From assembly GCF_023156535.1 (NCBI RefSeq), contig NZ_JALNMH010000002.1, positions 372,001 to 436,000 on the forward strand: 64,000 bases of DNA, given 5' to 3'. Within the stretch, counting starts at the first letter, position 1. Every line of letters begins with the position of its first letter. The position numbers were made by a program, and so were the translations under genes. The notes under the pieces were generated by a model that was not told the DNA's origin, did no database searches, and saw only the letters and a list, made by a program, of their open reading frames with translations. The DNA comes from Pseudomarimonas salicorniae (GTDB taxonomy: Bacteria; Pseudomonadota; Gammaproteobacteria; Xanthomonadales; Xanthomonadaceae). Below are positions 62,516-64,000 of the stretch, in pieces.

Positions 62516-62521
62516 TAGAAT
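62516..62521 (+). promoter_or_regulatory. candidate -10 box of the sodium-channel gene
   Basis: TAGAAT 32 bases before ATG 62553. It excludes the ATG at 62520 inside the box, so the shorter start is supported. -35 unclear. Confidence 0.45.
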
Positions 62522-62552
62522 GCGCCGGTTTGCCCCCCTGCCCCGGCCCGCC

Positions 62553-63362
62553 ATGACCGCCTTTCTTGCCCGACTGATCGCCCACCCGCGCACCGAGCGC
62601 TTCATCCTCGTCCTGATCCTCCTCAACGCCGTGACCCTGGGCCTGGAGACCGATGCCTCGGTCATGGCCCGGCATGGCGACCTGCTGCACCTGGTCGACA
62701 AGCTGATCCTCGCCGTGTTCGTGCTCGAGCTGCTGGCCAAGATGTGGGTGCAGCGGCTGCGCTTCTTCCGCGATGCCTGGAACCTGTTCGACTTCTTCGT
62801 GGTGGGCATCGCGCTGGTGCCCAGCACCGGCCCGCTGACCGTGCTTCGCGCGCTGCGCGTGCTGCGCGTGCTGCGCCTGATCACCATCCTGCCCTCGCTG
62901 AAACGCGTGGTGGGCGCGCTGCTGGGGGCCCTGCCCGGGATGGGGTCGATCGTCCTGCTGCTGGGGCTGATCTTCTACGTCGGCGCGGTGATGGCGACCA
63001 AGCTGTTCGGCGGCGCGTTCCCGGAGTGGTTCGGCTCGATCGGCGCCTCGCTCTACACCCTGTTCCAGATCATGACCCTGGAGTCGTGGTCGATGGGCAT
63101 CGTACGCCCGGTAATGGAGGTCTACCCCCTGGCCTGGCTGTACTTCGTGCCCTTCATCCTGGCCACCAGTTTCACCGCGCTCAATCTCTTCATCGGCGTG
63201 GTGGTCAACGCCATGCAGTCGGAGATCCAGGCCGACCGCGAAGCCGCGGTCGAGGCCGCGGTCGAGCGCGGCGAGGAACCCCTGGTGGCCGAGGTCCGGG
63301 CGCTGCGCGAGGAGGTGCTGTCGTTGCGCTCGGCACTCTCGACTGCGGCACGCGGCGACTGA
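62553..63362 (+). CDS. bacterial voltage-gated cation channel (BacNav type)
   Basis: 269 residues with one six-helix domain. S4 carries arginines every third residue (VLRALRVLRVLRLITILPSL; Arg99, 102, 105, 108). The pore loop has TLESWSM (175-181; Glu177), nearly the TLESWAS selectivity filter of the sodium channel NaChBac. S6 includes SFTALNLFIGVVVNAM. The C-terminal ~50 residues form an acidic coiled coil typical of tetrameric BacNav channels. Sodium selectivity is inferred from the filter. In the cell it would be an inner-membrane homotetramer. Confidence 0.93.
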   Translation: MTAFLARLIAHPRTERFILVLILLNAVTLGLETDASVMARHGDLLHLVDKLILAVFVLELLAKMWVQRLRFFRDAWNLFDFFVVGIALVPSTGPLTVLRALRVLRVLRLITILPSLKRVVGALLGALPGMGSIVLLLGLIFYVGAVMATKLFGGAFPEWFGSIGASLYTLFQIMTLESWSMGIVRPVMEVYPLAWLYFVPFILATSFTALNLFIGVVVNAMQSEIQADREAAVEAAVERGEEPLVAEVRALREEVLSLRSALSTAARGD

Positions 63363-63392
63363 CAGCCGGCGGACCCGGCCGGCACCGTCTGT

Positions 63393-63398
63393 ATGATC
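63393..63398 (+). promoter_or_regulatory. candidate -10 box of the last gene
   Basis: TATGAT 27 bases before ATG 63425, between the channel gene and the truncated gene; -35 not evident. Confidence 0.4.
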
Positions 63399-63424
63399 GC
63401 CGCTGATCCGCGAAGGAGCCAGGC

Positions 63425-64000
63425 ATGAGCGAGACCCCCGAAAGCCCGCCACGACTGCAGCTGCCCAGGCTCACCACGCCGACCTGGGAGATCGAACTGC
63501 TGATCTCGGGCGCCCTGGTGTTCTCGCTGTTCTCGCTGCGCGAGCCGCTTGAGGTGTTCTTCCGCGAAACGCTGCCGGTGGTCACCGAAGCCGTGCAGCC
63601 CCTGGTCTGGTACACCTACCTTTACGGGAAGGTGGTGCTGTTCGCGCTCATGATCACCTTCGTCCTGCACCTCGCCGCGCGGGCGCGCTGGGTGGCCCTG
63701 GTCGGCGTGCACTCGATCTATCCGCAGGGTCCGCGTTGGGACAATCTCAGCGGCGGCCCGCTGGTTCGCAAGCTCACGCGCGAACGTACCCCACGGGTGG
63801 AGGACGCGATCGAGCAGGCCGATAACCGGGCAAGCATGATCTTCGGCTACGGCATCCTCGCCGCCCAGCTTGGTCTGGTGATCCTGGCGGTGTCGCTGGC
63901 GATGTTCGGGGTGGTGGCCGTGCTCCGCGCGCTCGGCGCACCCGAGGCGGCCGAACTGTGGCTCATGGGGAGCGTGGTCGCCGTGCTGATCCTGCCGATG
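63425..64000 (+). CDS. membrane protein, N-terminal part (cut by window edge)
   Basis: The frame is open from ATG 63425 to the right edge, at least 192 residues. Hydrophobic helices lie near residues 22-40, 60-86 and 140-185. The soluble parts have PTWEIELLISGALVFSLFSL, ARARWVALVGVHSIYPQGP and TPRVEDAIEQADNRASMIFG. An RBS-like AAGGAG is 8-13 bases before the start. No family recognised with confidence. Confidence 0.8.
   Translation, partial: MSETPESPPRLQLPRLTTPTWEIELLISGALVFSLFSLREPLEVFFRETLPVVTEAVQPLVWYTYLYGKVVLFALMITFVLHLAARARWVALVGVHSIYPQGPRWDNLSGGPLVRKLTRERTPRVEDAIEQADNRASMIFGYGILAAQLGLVILAVSLAMFGVVAVLRALGAPEAAELWLMGSVVAVLILPM

Noticed and set aside
62520-62552. ATG 62520 as the start of the sodium-channel gene
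   Set aside because: It lies at the end of a TAGAAT -10 box, and the extra residues (RRFAPLPRP) precede the usual channel N-terminus.

Overview
The window is GC-rich and densely packed. Gene content points to a gammaproteobacterium of the Xanthomonadales/Lysobacterales group: a dapF-lptM pair, an S9A oligopeptidase, a TonB-dependent receptor coupled to a TPR-sulfotransferase, an mdeR-mdeA pair and many GTAG-GAGC type palindromic repeats. This placement is inferred from gene content; no rRNA, tRNA, CRISPR array, insertion sequence or prophage was recognised.

Layout: (1) 1-4134, minus strand: dapF (cut by the window edge), lptM, a low-complexity hypothetical, an S9A peptidase and a DUF2179 membrane protein. 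(2) 4460-6479: a GNAT acetyltransferase and a RimK-like ATP-grasp ligase, head to head with overlapping start codons. (3) 6650-24368, plus strand: the main feature, an 18-kb MSHA-like type IV pilus locus. It begins with a large Ig-domain lipoprotein, continues with mshM, L, N, E and G homologues, three inner-membrane/periplasmic alignment proteins, two related minor pilins, a small membrane protein, a response regulator and a histidine kinase, and ends with a separately promoted pilin and a terminator. Most genes overlap by 1-8 bases, so translation is probably coupled. MshE carries a near-perfect double c-di-GMP-binding motif. (4) 24462-28223, minus: apt, a GST, a membrane diguanylate cyclase and a DUF2007 protein. 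(5) 28378-31027, plus: glnS, a Cys-rich lipoprotein and a nucleoside deaminase.

(6) 31424-37199, minus: a secreted protein, a fused SpmA-SpmB protein, a GNAT, prpB, mdh and an aminotransferase. (7) 37280-39739, plus: an M48-like lipoprotein with an apparent CTG start, a membrane protein/XRE pair and a BAAT-type hydrolase. (8) 39827-44444, minus: ppiB and a sulfotransferase/TonB-dependent receptor pair. (9) 44612-48492, plus: a degenerate ATPase and a second TonB-dependent receptor with a strong terminator. (10) 48717-54950: small genes, an HExxH protein, a GGCT-like protein, a YtcJ-type amidohydrolase and the divergent Lrp/methionine gamma-lyase pair. (11) 55496-64000: an ELM1-like protein, rutE-like, yceI, a zinc-finger protein, a glycosyltransferase, an O-antigen ligase, an HTTM-DCC fusion, a bacterial voltage-gated sodium channel and a truncated membrane protein.

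The intergenic regions hold several dispersed repeat families. The most striking is a composite element of about 200-240 bp made of two different palindromes joined by a conserved linker, present three times (31067, 49138 and 55019). Two of these copies are inverted relative to each other and flank a 5.6-kb segment. Many genes also have a TA[GCT]NAT-like -10 box about 25-35 bases before the start codon, which helped in choosing starts.
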